A stretch of 64,000 nucleotides of DNA. Source: Anaerolineae bacterium. GTDB taxonomy: Bacteria > Chloroflexota > Anaerolineae > Anaerolineales > Anaerolineaceae. Where the stretch lies: assembly GCA_013314735.1 (NCBI GenBank), contig JABUFD010000004.1, positions 124,001 through 188,000 on the forward strand, written 5' to 3'. Below are positions 43,117 through 51,989 of the stretch, in pieces. The position numbers and the translations under genes are program-made. The notes beneath the pieces were generated by a model. The model did not search any database and was not told the DNA's origin. It worked only from the letters and a program-made list of their open reading frames with translations. Numbering within the stretch: position 1 is the first letter of the stretch; each line of letters opens with the position of its first letter.

Positions 43117-43128
43117 TATAATCAAAAA
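43117..43128 (+). promoter_or_regulatory. Promoter of the Pr6Pr-like gene, apparently leaderless
   Basis: TATAAT (43117-43122), then CAAAAA, then the ATG at 43129. No Shine-Dalgarno. Confidence 0.65.
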
Positions 43129-43752
43129 ATGGTTACAGACACAGATTCCTCACCATCCAGGCCTCTTGTTCCCATACTGCGCGCCTTACTCGGCACCGCC
43201 CTGATCCTGTATCTTCTGTTGGAGATACGCCTGCCCAATGACTTGGTTTACTATACATACCAGACCAATCTGCTATGCGGCGCCTGGTGGCTGGCGGCAG
43301 GACTTTTTCCTCGATCGAAACTCGCTGGAAAAGCATTCCAGGGATCAGTAGCAACCTATATCACCATCACTGCACTGGTCTATAACACGGTATTGATGCA
43401 GATGGAAATCCAATACCGTGGTTATATCGCTTTTTCATCCATCCTGACCCATATGGTTGTTCCGGGACTGATGCTGTTGGACTACCTGGCTGTTGGAAAA
43501 ACTGGCAAACTGCGATGGCAAATCCTGTTTCCCTGGATGGGGTACCCCATGGCATATCTGGGCCAGGTGCTGATCCTCGGAGCCGTCACCGGCCGTTACC
43601 CATACCCCATCATTGATCCCGCAGCCACAGCCTCTTCTGCTGTGCTGATTTTCAATTATGCAATACTGTTTCTGCTGCATATAGCTGTCGCGGCAGGTAT
43701 GGTTGGGTACACACGCGTGCGTGGTGACCGCGGTCGGACTATACCTGCCTGA
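43129..43752 (+). CDS. Pr6Pr-like integral membrane protein
   Basis: 207 residues with six hydrophobic segments. TYQTNLLCGAWWL, SSILTHMVVPGLMLLDYL and GRYPYPIIDP match the pattern of the Pr6Pr membrane family (YFTNQSN, LTH-VVP-LDW, YPYPFLD). The function of this family is unknown. The start codon lies 6 bases from a -10 box. Confidence 0.75.
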   Translation: MVTDTDSSPSRPLVPILRALLGTALILYLLLEIRLPNDLVYYTYQTNLLCGAWWLAAGLFPRSKLAGKAFQGSVATYITITALVYNTVLMQMEIQYRGYIAFSSILTHMVVPGLMLLDYLAVGKTGKLRWQILFPWMGYPMAYLGQVLILGAVTGRYPYPIIDPAATASSAVLIFNYAILFLLHIAVAAGMVGYTRVRGDRGRTIPA

Positions 43753-43785
43753 GACAACACACGGAGAGGTGAACCGCCAGGTATA

Positions 43786-45363
43786 TTATTCCTCTTCGGC
43801 AGATGATGTGGTGGGCAGAAAAGTCAGCCGGTTCCGTCCCAACGCACGCGATTGCAACAGGGCGGTATTGGCAACATCCACCAGCCGTTGCAAGTTACAT
43901 TCGCTGCCAGCATCCATCACGGTATATCCCATGCTGACTGTCATTTGGAATTCCTGCTTATTAAAAACGAAGTGGTGCGATGCCACGGCTTCTTTAATGC
44001 GGGAACAGATTTGGTAGGCCATGAATTCGTCTGCTTTGGGCAGGAGCAACACCAACTCATCCGATTCCCACCGCGCGAACATATCCGATGATCGAATGAT
44101 GTTATTGATGATTTCCACCAGCTGCACCAGGGCCTGGTCTCCCACAAGGTGAGTATAGTTGCGATTGACCAGTTTGAAATCATCAATATCTACCAATGCC
44201 AGCACCAGTGATTGCCGCAGCCGCGCATTATGCTGGCATAATTTGCCGCCGAATTCGAGAAATGACTCCTTTGTATAGAGATTGGTCAGCGGGTCACGGA
44301 CTGCCTGCAGTACCACCTCGGTGGTATACGAAGCCCGTTCCGTGACATCCCGTAATTGTAAGCGGTGACCAACCACCTCATTGGTATAGGTATCGCGGAT
44401 TGGCACGAGTGAACTGTCAAATTGGTGTTCCACCCCGTTGACATCGTGCAAAAGGATATGCTTGCCGCTGCGTTCATCGAACAGGGCCAGCAAGTCCGGA
44501 AAATCGACGAAGGCATGCTCCAATTGCACATCAATCACAGATTTCACATCCAGGTCAAAGGCCTGCAAGGTAGCCATATTAATATCGATAATGTAATGGT
44601 CCCGGTCCACCGCAATCAACAGGTCATCCAACAGGGTCACTTCGGTTTTCCGCCCTGGCAAAATTTGCAGCATGCGTTGGAAATAGATGGCGATGAACAA
44701 CAGGATGCCGAATAAAGCAAAGCTGACCGGCATCGGGTCCACCCCTGGAATATTCCGAAACAGGTACGCGGTCAGGAACAGGGATACCGTAAACAACGCA
44801 ACACTGATCGAAACCAGCAGGAAACGCCGGCGGTATTCCCGGGCCTGCACCCGAAGTAAAATCACCAGCACCTTGATCAACCCATACAGAGTTTCAGCCA
44901 TCGGCAGAGCAATCAGTCCCCAGAAAACCGGGGAATAATCGATCATGCACAGGTTCATGATCCAGTAGGTTTCACAACTGTGATAACTCGCCAGTGGGTG
45001 CATGGGAAGGATCGGCAGAATGATCAGCAGCCAGGCACCGGTATTGATCAACGCAAAAGGCAGCACATTCAGCCATTTCCGCAGCGGTGTGCGGTCATTG
45101 ATCTCATCCACAAACGACAGCCATGCCAGCGGGAAAGAAAAAATTGTCATGTACACCAGGTACATGATGTGCTGCTTGGCGTAGGCCGTGCGGGTGTACA
45201 GGGTGGCGATATACAGAAAGTTGAACCCGAACAGGCATAACAATATGATCAATAAAGATCGGGCACCGCGCGCCTCAAGGTGAAACCAGGTATACGCCAT
45301 CATCCCGAACAGGAGCAGCGCGTCCAGAATCAGCACAACATAAAAAATGACATTCCAGTCCAT
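43786..45363 (-). CDS. 7-TM sensor protein with degenerate GGDEF domain
   Basis: 525 residues: seven transmembrane segments (1-235), a PAS-like region (DDLLIAVDRDHYIIDINMATLQAF, about 245-340) and a GGDEF-like domain (about 355-520). The active site reads WESDEL (Glu433-Ser434-Asp435) in place of GGDEF, so cyclase activity is doubtful. The I-site RSSD (424-427) is intact and correctly spaced. The design equals that of the 24802 cyclase. It is probably a c-di-GMP-binding receptor; this is an inference from the motif pattern. Confidence 0.85.
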   Translation of the reverse strand: MDWNVIFYVVLILDALLLFGMMAYTWFHLEARGARSLLIILLCLFGFNFLYIATLYTRTAYAKQHIMYLVYMTIFSFPLAWLSFVDEINDRTPLRKWLNVLPFALINTGAWLLIILPILPMHPLASYHSCETYWIMNLCMIDYSPVFWGLIALPMAETLYGLIKVLVILLRVQAREYRRRFLLVSISVALFTVSLFLTAYLFRNIPGVDPMPVSFALFGILLFIAIYFQRMLQILPGRKTEVTLLDDLLIAVDRDHYIIDINMATLQAFDLDVKSVIDVQLEHAFVDFPDLLALFDERSGKHILLHDVNGVEHQFDSSLVPIRDTYTNEVVGHRLQLRDVTERASYTTEVVLQAVRDPLTNLYTKESFLEFGGKLCQHNARLRQSLVLALVDIDDFKLVNRNYTHLVGDQALVQLVEIINNIIRSSDMFARWESDELVLLLPKADEFMAYQICSRIKEAVASHHFVFNKQEFQMTVSMGYTVMDAGSECNLQRLVDVANTALLQSRALGRNRLTFLPTTSSAEEE

Positions 45364-45437
45364 GGGAATTTACCTCGGCGTTTGAACAATGAAGGAGCGT
45401 GTTCAGCTTGCGTACCAGTACCCCCAAGTATGAGGTT

Positions 45438-45466
45438 ATTGTACGGGATTTTACTCAATTGGGCAA
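45438..45466 (-). promoter_or_regulatory. Promoter of the degenerate GGDEF gene
   Basis: TTGCCC (compl. 45466-45461), a 17-base spacer and TACAAT (compl. 45443-45438). It lies 75 bases upstream of the start codon. Confidence 0.6.
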
Positions 45467-45556
45467 CTGTAAATGTATGGCGGAGAGCTTTCCGAGTTTT
45501 TCATTTCAGGGCCACCGCATATTCTCCAGTACAATGGAGTCATTCAAGGAGCGTGC

Positions 45557-47005
45557 ATGGCAAAACCGAATATTCTGATCGTGATGATGGACCACCAGCG
45601 GGCCGATACCACCTTTCCGGGAGCGCCAACCCTGACCCCCAACGTGGATCAATTGGCATCAGAGGGTGTTCTTTTCAGCAATGCTTTCTGTCCCAGCCCG
45701 CACTGCTGCCCTTCGCGTGCCACATTTTATACCGGTCACTATCCCTCCCGGCATGGCATCTGGAATAATATCTGCAATCGGATGGCTTTGAATACCGGTT
45801 TGGCTGACGGTATCCGCCTGTGGAGTGAAGACCTGGCTGAGGCAGGTTACCAGCAGCACTTTATTGGAAAGTGGCATGTCAGTGCCGAAGAAAGCCCCGC
45901 CAACCGCGGTTGGGTGGAACATACTGTCTCGGGCACAGCCGCAGATCATCATGGCCGTCGCTGGAAGCAATACCAGCAGATGGCAGTTGAACCGGAAAGC
46001 TCCCGCCGGGCAGAAGGACAAATCCTTCGTCCAGGGTACGGCACTTATACCCTGTATGGTGTTGACCAGCGGAAAGCACACCGCCATGATGAAACTGTCC
46101 TGCAGGAAACATTACAAGCCCTCGAACAATTAACCCACCAGGACCAGCCGTGGGTGTTGTATGCCGGATTCATCGGCCCACATGATCCATATGTTGTGCC
46201 ACAGGAATTCCTTGACCTGTATCCGCTGGAAGATATCGAGCTCCCGGAAAGTTATCATGATACCCTGGTCGATAAACCCGCCGTGTACCGGCGCATGCGT
46301 TCCCAAATTTTCGGTCAGCTTGATGAGCGCGAAGTTCGTGAAGGTATCCGGCATTTCTACGCCTATTGTTCTTACCTGGATGATTGTTTTGGGCAGATCA
46401 TGCGTGTTTTGGACCGGAGTTCACAGGCGGACAACACCCTGGTGGTGTACACCTCTGACCATGGCGACTACAACGGCGACCACGGTTTGTTTGCCAAAGG
46501 CGTGCCCTGCTTTGACGGCGCTTACCGCGTCCCGGCTGTGATGCGCTGGAGAAGCGGGATCCATCATCCAGATCGGGTCGTCGACGCGCTGGTAAGCCTG
46601 GCAGATTTCGCTCCGACCTTCCTGGAAGTTGCCGGGTTACCCGCGAACCGGGACTTCGCCGGATACAGCCTGGTGCCTTTCCTGCAAGGCGGACAACCAG
46701 AATCATGGCGGGATGCAGTGTTCACCCAACTCAACGGGGTGGAATTGTATTACTGCCAGAGATCCGTCCGCACGCAGGATTATCGGTATACCTTCAATGG
46801 CTTCGATCAGGACGAGTTGTATGATCTTCGTCAGGATCCGCACCAGATGGTGAACCTGGCCGATGCGCCAGAATATGAACCGGTGAAACGCGCCTTGTGC
46901 CGCAGGATGTGGCAATTTGCCTACGCGCAGGATGATCCGATGATCAACCCGTATATCACGGTTGGCCTTGCACCCTATGGCCCCGCTGAGGCATTCCGCG
47001 ATTAA
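45557..47005 (+). CDS. Sulfatase (formylglycine-dependent)
   Basis: 482 residues from the ATG with AAGGAGCGTGC upstream; earlier in-frame codons are not supported. ILIVMMDHQRADT carries the first metal-binding Asp residues. CCPSRATFYTG is the sulfatase signature, whose first Cys becomes formylglycine. VVYTSDHGDYNGDHGLFAKG supplies the C-terminal metal ligands. No signal peptide, so it acts in the cytoplasm or needs another route. A TACAAT box lies at 45530-45535. No maturase or glycan cluster is adjacent. Confidence 0.92.
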   Translation: MAKPNILIVMMDHQRADTTFPGAPTLTPNVDQLASEGVLFSNAFCPSPHCCPSRATFYTGHYPSRHGIWNNICNRMALNTGLADGIRLWSEDLAEAGYQQHFIGKWHVSAEESPANRGWVEHTVSGTAADHHGRRWKQYQQMAVEPESSRRAEGQILRPGYGTYTLYGVDQRKAHRHDETVLQETLQALEQLTHQDQPWVLYAGFIGPHDPYVVPQEFLDLYPLEDIELPESYHDTLVDKPAVYRRMRSQIFGQLDEREVREGIRHFYAYCSYLDDCFGQIMRVLDRSSQADNTLVVYTSDHGDYNGDHGLFAKGVPCFDGAYRVPAVMRWRSGIHHPDRVVDALVSLADFAPTFLEVAGLPANRDFAGYSLVPFLQGGQPESWRDAVFTQLNGVELYYCQRSVRTQDYRYTFNGFDQDELYDLRQDPHQMVNLADAPEYEPVKRALCRRMWQFAYAQDDPMINPYITVGLAPYGPAEAFRD

Positions 47006-47039
47006 CACATGCCCTTTCTGCGGATTGAGCCCATTAATC

Positions 47040-47069
47040 AACAATCCCCGGCATCTGCCGGGGATTGTT
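47040..47069. terminator. Bidirectional terminator between sulfatase and tRNA-Cys
   Basis: AACAATCCCCGGCA (47040-47053) pairs perfectly over 14 bp with TGCCGGGGATTGTT (47056-47069). It sits between converging units; T-rich arms serve both directions. Confidence 0.75.
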
Positions 47070-47072
47070 CAG

Positions 47073-47143
47073 AGGCGACGATCGGATTTGAACCGATGAT
47101 CAGGGTTTTGCAGACCCTTGCCTTGCCGCTTGGCCACGTCGCC
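47073..47143 (-). tRNA. tRNA-Cys (GCA anticodon)
   Basis: 71-nt minus-strand cloverleaf with acceptor GGCGACG, anticodon loop CTGCAAA (anticodon GCA) within GGGTCTGCAAAACCC, and T-arm TTCAAAT. A possible -10 (TACAAT, compl. 47177-47172) lies upstream. Confidence 0.94.
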
Positions 47144-47212
47144 ATACTGCATCTGTTGTCGTTGCACACCTATTGTATCAGATTTCCCGAACGCCAGGCC
47201 TGCGAAATAAAA

Positions 47213-47238
47213 AGACCTTGTTCGTTGGAACCAGGTCT
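47213..47238 (-). terminator. Terminator after tRNA-Gly
   Basis: AGACCT (compl. 47238-47233) with GGTTC/GAACA extension pairs with AGGTCT (compl. 47218-47213), followed by TTTTATTT on the minus strand. It separates tRNA-Gly from tRNA-Cys. Confidence 0.75.
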
Positions 47239-47242
47239 CGAG

Positions 47243-47315
47243 AGCGGGCAACGGGACTCGAACCCGTAACCTTCTCCTTGGCAAGGAGGTGTTCTACCAA
47301 TTGAACTATGCCCGC
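47243..47315 (-). tRNA. tRNA-Gly (GCC anticodon)
   Basis: 73-nt minus-strand cloverleaf with acceptor GCGGGCA, anticodon arm CTCCT-TGCCA-AGGAG (anticodon GCC) and T-arm TTCGAGT. No CCA encoded. Confidence 0.95.
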
Positions 47316-47393
47316 AGGCTCTCTTTGTTAATCAAGCGACGCTCATTTTAGCATCATTGGCAGAATTCGTCAAGCCTGATTTTTCTCTTTCCC

Positions 47394-48485
47394 TTAGCGT
47401 GACCCCGCCATGCGGTGAGTCGGGTTGGGAAATCCCGGGTTAAAGGCATCCAACGCTTCTTCCACCAAAAACACCCCATACGCCCCGGCTGTCTCCGATA
47501 CTGTCGTTTCCACCAACCGCTGCAACGTATCCGCCGGGCACTGCACCCGTCCATTGATCAGCATTGTGATGGTTTTTCCTGGAGGAAAAATTGGAACAGC
47601 CTGTTCCCAACCCGGGGTTTCCAGTGCGGTGAAACTGATCTTGGCATTGGCCGTTCCTGCTGTTACTTCAATTTTCAAATGGCCGATGGGAAATTTCTGC
47701 CCCCGAATACGCCGTTCGAGGTCGCTCACGAGCGAAATCACAAATTCTCGCCCCTGTTCGGCAGCTCCGCTAAAATGCAGGCGTTCATCCAGCCACGCCA
47801 GATCCCCCTCGCCAGCCCCGTAACGGTCGTAATCCAGTTCGAGTGTATGGGCGGGAACCGAATCCATCGTCTCCAGCATATCCAGCCAGGCGGCAATACT
47901 GTCTTCATGCAACGAGTTTTGCGCCAGAATGCCCTTGCCAGGATAAGCTTGCTGTGCCGCGGTTATCAACCTGGCAGCAACACCGGCAGGCAACAGGTCA
48001 ATTTTATTGATTACCAGCAATGCGCTTTCCTCGATCTGCTTTTCAAAAATGTAGCTGACATTGTCACTGAATGGCAAATCTTCACCCGCCAGGAATAATT
48101 GCAGCAGACGCCCATCCACAATCACCGAGTAAGTGGTGGGAACTTCGCTGTCCGCACGGAATTCATGCAGCGGACGAATCACGGTTGCCACCAGGTCGGC
48201 ACAGCTGCCGACCGATTCAGCGAAGATCACATCCGGCTGAACCGTTTCAATCAGTGCATCAATTTGCTCATCAAATTCACCGTAATTACAGCAGAAACAC
48301 CCGCCGGTCACTTCCACCGTGGGCAGGTCTGCCAGGCGGAAAAAGGCAGTATCTACCAGGTATTTCCCCTGGTCATTGGTGATGATGCCTACAGTGTTTC
48401 CGCGCGACATCAACAATTTCGCCGCCCCGATGATCGCGGTGGTTTTACCGGCACCCAAGAAACCGCCCAGTAAATGAATCTTCAT
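47394..48485 (-). CDS. CobW/G3E family GTPase (metallochaperone-like)
   Basis: 363 residues from the ATG with GGAAGGAG upstream. The P-loop GGFLGAGKTT, the CxCC metal motif in GGCFCCN, FAESVGSCADL and the G4 motif NKID are all present. G3E proteins insert or deliver metals (zinc, cobalt, nickel, iron) using GTP. The C-terminal half (about 230-363) is less conserved and has no His-rich loop, so the metal cannot be named. It follows the SprT-like gene by 105 bases on the same strand. Confidence 0.88.
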   Translation of the reverse strand: MKIHLLGGFLGAGKTTAIIGAAKLLMSRGNTVGIITNDQGKYLVDTAFFRLADLPTVEVTGGCFCCNYGEFDEQIDALIETVQPDVIFAESVGSCADLVATVIRPLHEFRADSEVPTTYSVIVDGRLLQLFLAGEDLPFSDNVSYIFEKQIEESALLVINKIDLLPAGVAARLITAAQQAYPGKGILAQNSLHEDSIAAWLDMLETMDSVPAHTLELDYDRYGAGEGDLAWLDERLHFSGAAEQGREFVISLVSDLERRIRGQKFPIGHLKIEVTAGTANAKISFTALETPGWEQAVPIFPPGKTITMLINGRVQCPADTLQRLVETTVSETAGAYGVFLVEEALDAFNPGFPNPTHRMAGSR

Positions 48486-48590
48486 TGCAAACACTCCTTC
48501 CGGCTCAATCCGTTCTGCCCAGGTTCAGCCTGCCTTGTAAATTATACCCAATCACAACCAACCCAAGAGGAAACAGGATGAATGAAAGCA

Positions 48591-49514
48591 TCACTTGCGC
48601 GCGGCCAGTTCCTGTAAAAAGAATCGGGCTTCGTCATAATGGGCGAAATCCTGCTCGTGGCGGCGAAATTCGGCCCGGTGTGCCAGCTGGCGCTGATTCT
48701 GTTCCACAATCCCCAGGTCGCGGTGCAGTAGTTCATGGTACAGGATAAAATCCAGAACATACTCCGGGGTGCCGGGTTGATCCAACGACGAAGACACCTG
48801 GATCGTATCACTGACCGGGTTGTAGTGGCCGAGTTTCCGGTAATTATGGCTGCCTGACCAGCACAAATGCGGCAGCGCCTGTTTCCCTGCAAAATACGCC
48901 CAATTAACCCGTTCAAAAGCAGCTTTGAGATCGAAGTGTTGCCCCTGGGCATCAGCAGCCACGAAAACGGCCCGGCTGTATTCTTCGAGAGCATCCTTCA
49001 CAGCACGAAAAGCATGGCTCTGCGTATGCTGCCGAACTCGATCCCGCGCAGCACTGCGCCCACGCCCCCCCGCGCCAGTCTGTGCCAGGGCCTGGTGAAT
49101 GTCCAACGGTGCGTTGATGAAGCCTTCATGAAAACTGACCTGCAAGCCTGTTTTACGGGGGGAATAGCGGAACAGGTACGCTGAATAAGAAAAGTTCAGG
49201 TCATAATGCCGAAAACCGGCCTGGTTCAACAGCCCAACCATCCGCTTCACCGCGATGAAATGGGTATGTAATTGTTCCATGTCGCGCAGGAATAGGATCC
49301 AGGCGGCAGCCCGCATGGATCGGGTGGGGAGGTTACCGGGTTGGATGCCAGCCGTATGCAGCGCACGGCTCAGGCTGGAGGCTTCCTTCTGAAATACCGT
49401 ATGCAGTTTGAGGAAATCCGGTTCACCCTCCTGCGCCTCGCGCAGCAGCAACCCGTGCAAACCCGCGACTACATTCGCCAGTCCTTCGATCCGCCAGCTT
49501 TTCCGTTCACCCAT
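48591..49514 (-). CDS. SprT-like zinc metallopeptidase
   Basis: 307 residues. The C-terminal 130 residues form a SprT-like domain: FDLKAAFERVNWAYF, then ISVSSSL-like IQVSSSLDQP and the HExxH motif in LYHELLHRDLG, with HRAEFRRHE giving the third ligand region. The first 170 residues are an unrecognised extension with Arg-rich stretches. SprT/Spartan proteins are linked to proteolysis of DNA-protein crosslinks; bacterial forms are poorly known. It starts 6 bases after the AEC transporter gene. Confidence 0.75.
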   Translation of the reverse strand: MGERKSWRIEGLANVVAGLHGLLLREAQEGEPDFLKLHTVFQKEASSLSRALHTAGIQPGNLPTRSMRAAAWILFLRDMEQLHTHFIAVKRMVGLLNQAGFRHYDLNFSYSAYLFRYSPRKTGLQVSFHEGFINAPLDIHQALAQTGAGGRGRSAARDRVRQHTQSHAFRAVKDALEEYSRAVFVAADAQGQHFDLKAAFERVNWAYFAGKQALPHLCWSGSHNYRKLGHYNPVSDTIQVSSSLDQPGTPEYVLDFILYHELLHRDLGIVEQNQRQLAHRAEFRRHEQDFAHYDEARFFLQELAARK

Positions 49515-49520
49515 GATTGC

Positions 49521-50426
49521 CTACAGCATCAACGCCAGCAGAACACTCAGGCTGAAAAAACTGCCGATCGTGGTCAGCAGGATAATGCCGGAAGCCAGTT
49601 CAGAGTCACCGCCGAATTCTTCACTGAACATCGCCGCGAACAGCGCCGTCGGGACGCTGATCTGCAGTATGCAGGTGTACATTGTTAACGTATCCACCTG
49701 CAGCAAAATGGCACTTAACCAGCCCACCAGCGGCGTCAGGATCACCCGTGCCGCAGAAACAGCGATAATCACACCGATCTTGCCATGTACTTTCATATTC
49801 GCCAGGCGAATCCCCATAAACGCCAGGCCGCAGGCGATCGCCGCGTATCCGATCAAGTTGGTGGTGCGCACCACAATCAATGGCATTTCGATTTTCAACA
49901 GGTTGAAGGCAACACCCAGCACAGCGGCATAGATCATCGGTGATTTCAGGATGCGCCCCAACGATTCCTTGACGGACACATGCGCGCTGGAAGGGATGTA
50001 CACCCCCAGGATGTTGGCAGCGATGGCGGTGCTGACGTAAAACACAGCTCCATACTGCAAACCCTGCGCACCGAAAGCAAACTCCAGCAGCGGCATTCCG
50101 ATCGAGCCAGTGTTTCCCAGCGTCATCGCCAGCATCACCGTAGCCGCCATGGCATGCGGAAGACGCAGCACCTTCGACAATAGCCACCCAATACCCAGCA
50201 GGATCACGGTGGAAACGAGGCTCATCGCAAAGATCCCCCCCAGGGCCCTGGGGGCCATCTCGGCACTGGTGAGTGAGTAGAACACCAACGCCGGCCCGAA
50301 CAGGTACACCACACCCTGGGAAAAGGCTTTGGCATCCACCTTGACAAATTTTCCAAATAGAACTGCCAGTCCCACCGCAATGAAAACAGGCAGCATCACA
50401 TCCAGCGTGGCCAGAAAAGCGTTCAT
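49521..50426 (-). CDS. AEC family transporter (auxin efflux carrier fold)
   Basis: 301 residues with about ten transmembrane helices in two inverted halves. LGNTGSIGMPLLEFAFG in the first half and LQISVPTALFAAMFSEEFGGD in the second are the conserved broken-helix regions. Members move organic acids or similar anions. Substrate unknown. It forms a likely two- or three-gene unit with the SprT-like and CobW genes. Confidence 0.9.
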   Translation of the reverse strand: MNAFLATLDVMLPVFIAVGLAVLFGKFVKVDAKAFSQGVVYLFGPALVFYSLTSAEMAPRALGGIFAMSLVSTVILLGIGWLLSKVLRLPHAMAATVMLAMTLGNTGSIGMPLLEFAFGAQGLQYGAVFYVSTAIAANILGVYIPSSAHVSVKESLGRILKSPMIYAAVLGVAFNLLKIEMPLIVVRTTNLIGYAAIACGLAFMGIRLANMKVHGKIGVIIAVSAARVILTPLVGWLSAILLQVDTLTMYTCILQISVPTALFAAMFSEEFGGDSELASGIILLTTIGSFFSLSVLLALML

Positions 50427-50508
50427 GATTCATCCTTGCAGGTCGCGTTCCCGCAATTGTACCGTAGAACAGGGAGTTATCACGACTCCCTGGTTAAGGT
50501 GAAAACAA

Positions 50509-50994
50509 TCATCCCCCCAACAATCCAAACGAAAGCCTAAACAATACCTTATCGAAACTGTTGCCCATCAGGTTCCCCATGCGGATCATACGCAGCGCGA
50601 TTTCGATCGCATCCAGTTTCTCCGCCCCGTACAACGCGAGAACGTTCTCCCGCACGGCCGGGTCCGGCTGTGCATCCATTTCTGCCCAGTGCTGGGCATA
50701 CAGCACCGCCGCCTGCTCCTCCGCCGGGCAGGAGCCAAAATCCAGGGCGGTCATCTCGGCGATTTCTTCGGGACGGATGCCGCTGCTGAGGGCCTGGCGC
50801 GCATGAAAATAAGAACAATAGCGGCAGCCATTCACGGAGGTGACTGCCAGCATCAAACGTTCCCGGAATGCGTCATTCACAAGGTCAGAATGCATCATCG
50901 CCCGGATGCGCTCCCGGCTGCTCATCATCAACCGCATGTCTGTGATCAAATCTTTGATACCGTGGTAAGTACGCTTGTTGAACCGTTTTTTCAT
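50509..50994 (-). CDS. Carboxymuconolactone decarboxylase/AhpD-like protein
   Basis: 161 residues from the ATG at 50994 (GGA 8 bases upstream); the open frame further upstream is not conserved in style. GCRYCSYFHARQAL is the AhpD-type CxxCxxxH redox motif. Such proteins act as peroxidase partners or decarboxylases. The rest is helical. A TATAAT box (compl. about 51027-51022) lies about 28 bases upstream. Confidence 0.85.
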   Translation of the reverse strand: MKKRFNKRTYHGIKDLITDMRLMMSSRERIRAMMHSDLVNDAFRERLMLAVTSVNGCRYCSYFHARQALSSGIRPEEIAEMTALDFGSCPAEEQAAVLYAQHWAEMDAQPDPAVRENVLALYGAEKLDAIEIALRMIRMGNLMGNSFDKVLFRLSFGLLGG

Positions 50995-51112
50995 GGGTAG
51001 CATCCTGTCAATTTTCCCCATTATACCCCGATGAACCCGATTTCCCAACCACCGCGAAATCAAAAACAGCTGGTTCAACGCCAGCCGTTTTCTCAATATA
51101 ATTTTTTTCTTT

Positions 51113-51859
51113 TTACTTGATCTGGTACACCAGGTTGACGGAGATCGAAATGATGATCTGCCCACTCGACACCGGCACACCCTGGGCTGTTTCAGCCATG
51201 CCGCCGCCGCCCATTCCGTACCCATAGTAATTGGATACAGGTGTGACACTGCCACCGTAAGAATTGATCGTGATCAGGTCGCCCAGTTCAACACCGGCAG
51301 CCACAGCCAGTTCAGCAGCCTGCTTTTGTGCATTCTGCACCGCCAGAGTGCGTGCCTTTGAAAAGGCTTCAGCCTTGTCAGCCACATCGAAACGGATGTT
51401 GTAGACACTGTTGGCCCCCGCTCCAAGAGCGGCATCCAGTACGTCCTCCAGCTGGTCGACATTCCGTACAGTCACATCCATCATATTTTCGATGGAATAC
51501 ACCTTGGTGGTGGTGTTGTCCGGGTTCCACTTGTCATTCCAGAACACGTTAAAGGCGGTGGTCTGAATGTCTTCTTCCGCGATACCGATCCCAATCAAAG
51601 CAGCCTTGACGGCATTCGCCAGCACATTGTTATCGTCCATGGCGGAATCAGCATTTTCGGATTCACTGCGCACCCCGATAGTGATGTAGGCCAGGTCGGG
51701 CGCCATGTAAATTTCACCGCTGCCGCTGACATTGATCTGATTCATCTGCGAATAGGTCGAAGCCGGTGAGGCTGGTGCATTTTGTGCAGGCCCACAGGCA
51801 CCCAGCAGCAATGCACCAGCCATAACAACCATTAATACAAACATAAACTTTCTTTTCAT
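51113..51859 (-). CDS. SIMPL-domain (DUF541) lipoprotein
   Basis: 248 residues. The signal peptide ends in the lipobox LLGAC (Cys21). The SIMPL/DUF541 domain has INVSGSGEIYMAPDLAYITIGV, then GIAEEDIQTTAFNV and ARTLAVQNAQKQAAELAVAAGVELG. A Gly/Tyr-rich insert (YYGYGMGGGGM) precedes the last strand. The role of the family is unclear, often in envelope stress. AAGGAGTTAAAT lies before the start. Confidence 0.9.
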   Translation of the reverse strand: MKRKFMFVLMVVMAGALLLGACGPAQNAPASPASTYSQMNQINVSGSGEIYMAPDLAYITIGVRSESENADSAMDDNNVLANAVKAALIGIGIAEEDIQTTAFNVFWNDKWNPDNTTTKVYSIENMMDVTVRNVDQLEDVLDAALGAGANSVYNIRFDVADKAEAFSKARTLAVQNAQKQAAELAVAAGVELGDLITINSYGGSVTPVSNYYGYGMGGGGMAETAQGVPVSSGQIIISISVNLVYQIK

Positions 51860-51910
51860 TTTATTTAACTCCTTTTGAGGTTTAGATATTTGGATAACGC
51901 CCGATACAGG

Positions 51911-51945
51911 AAAAAAGTTCCCGAACGATCAGATCATTCGGGAAC
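51911..51945 (-). terminator. Terminator after the repeat-built membrane protein
   Basis: GTTCCCGAATGATC (compl. 51945-51932) pairs with GATCGTTCGGGAAC (compl. 51930-51917) with one mismatch, followed by TTTTTT on the minus strand. Confidence 0.88.
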
Positions 51946-51989
51946 CGATTATGTATTATTTGATGGAAAGCAGCATCATCGCGCCTGCA

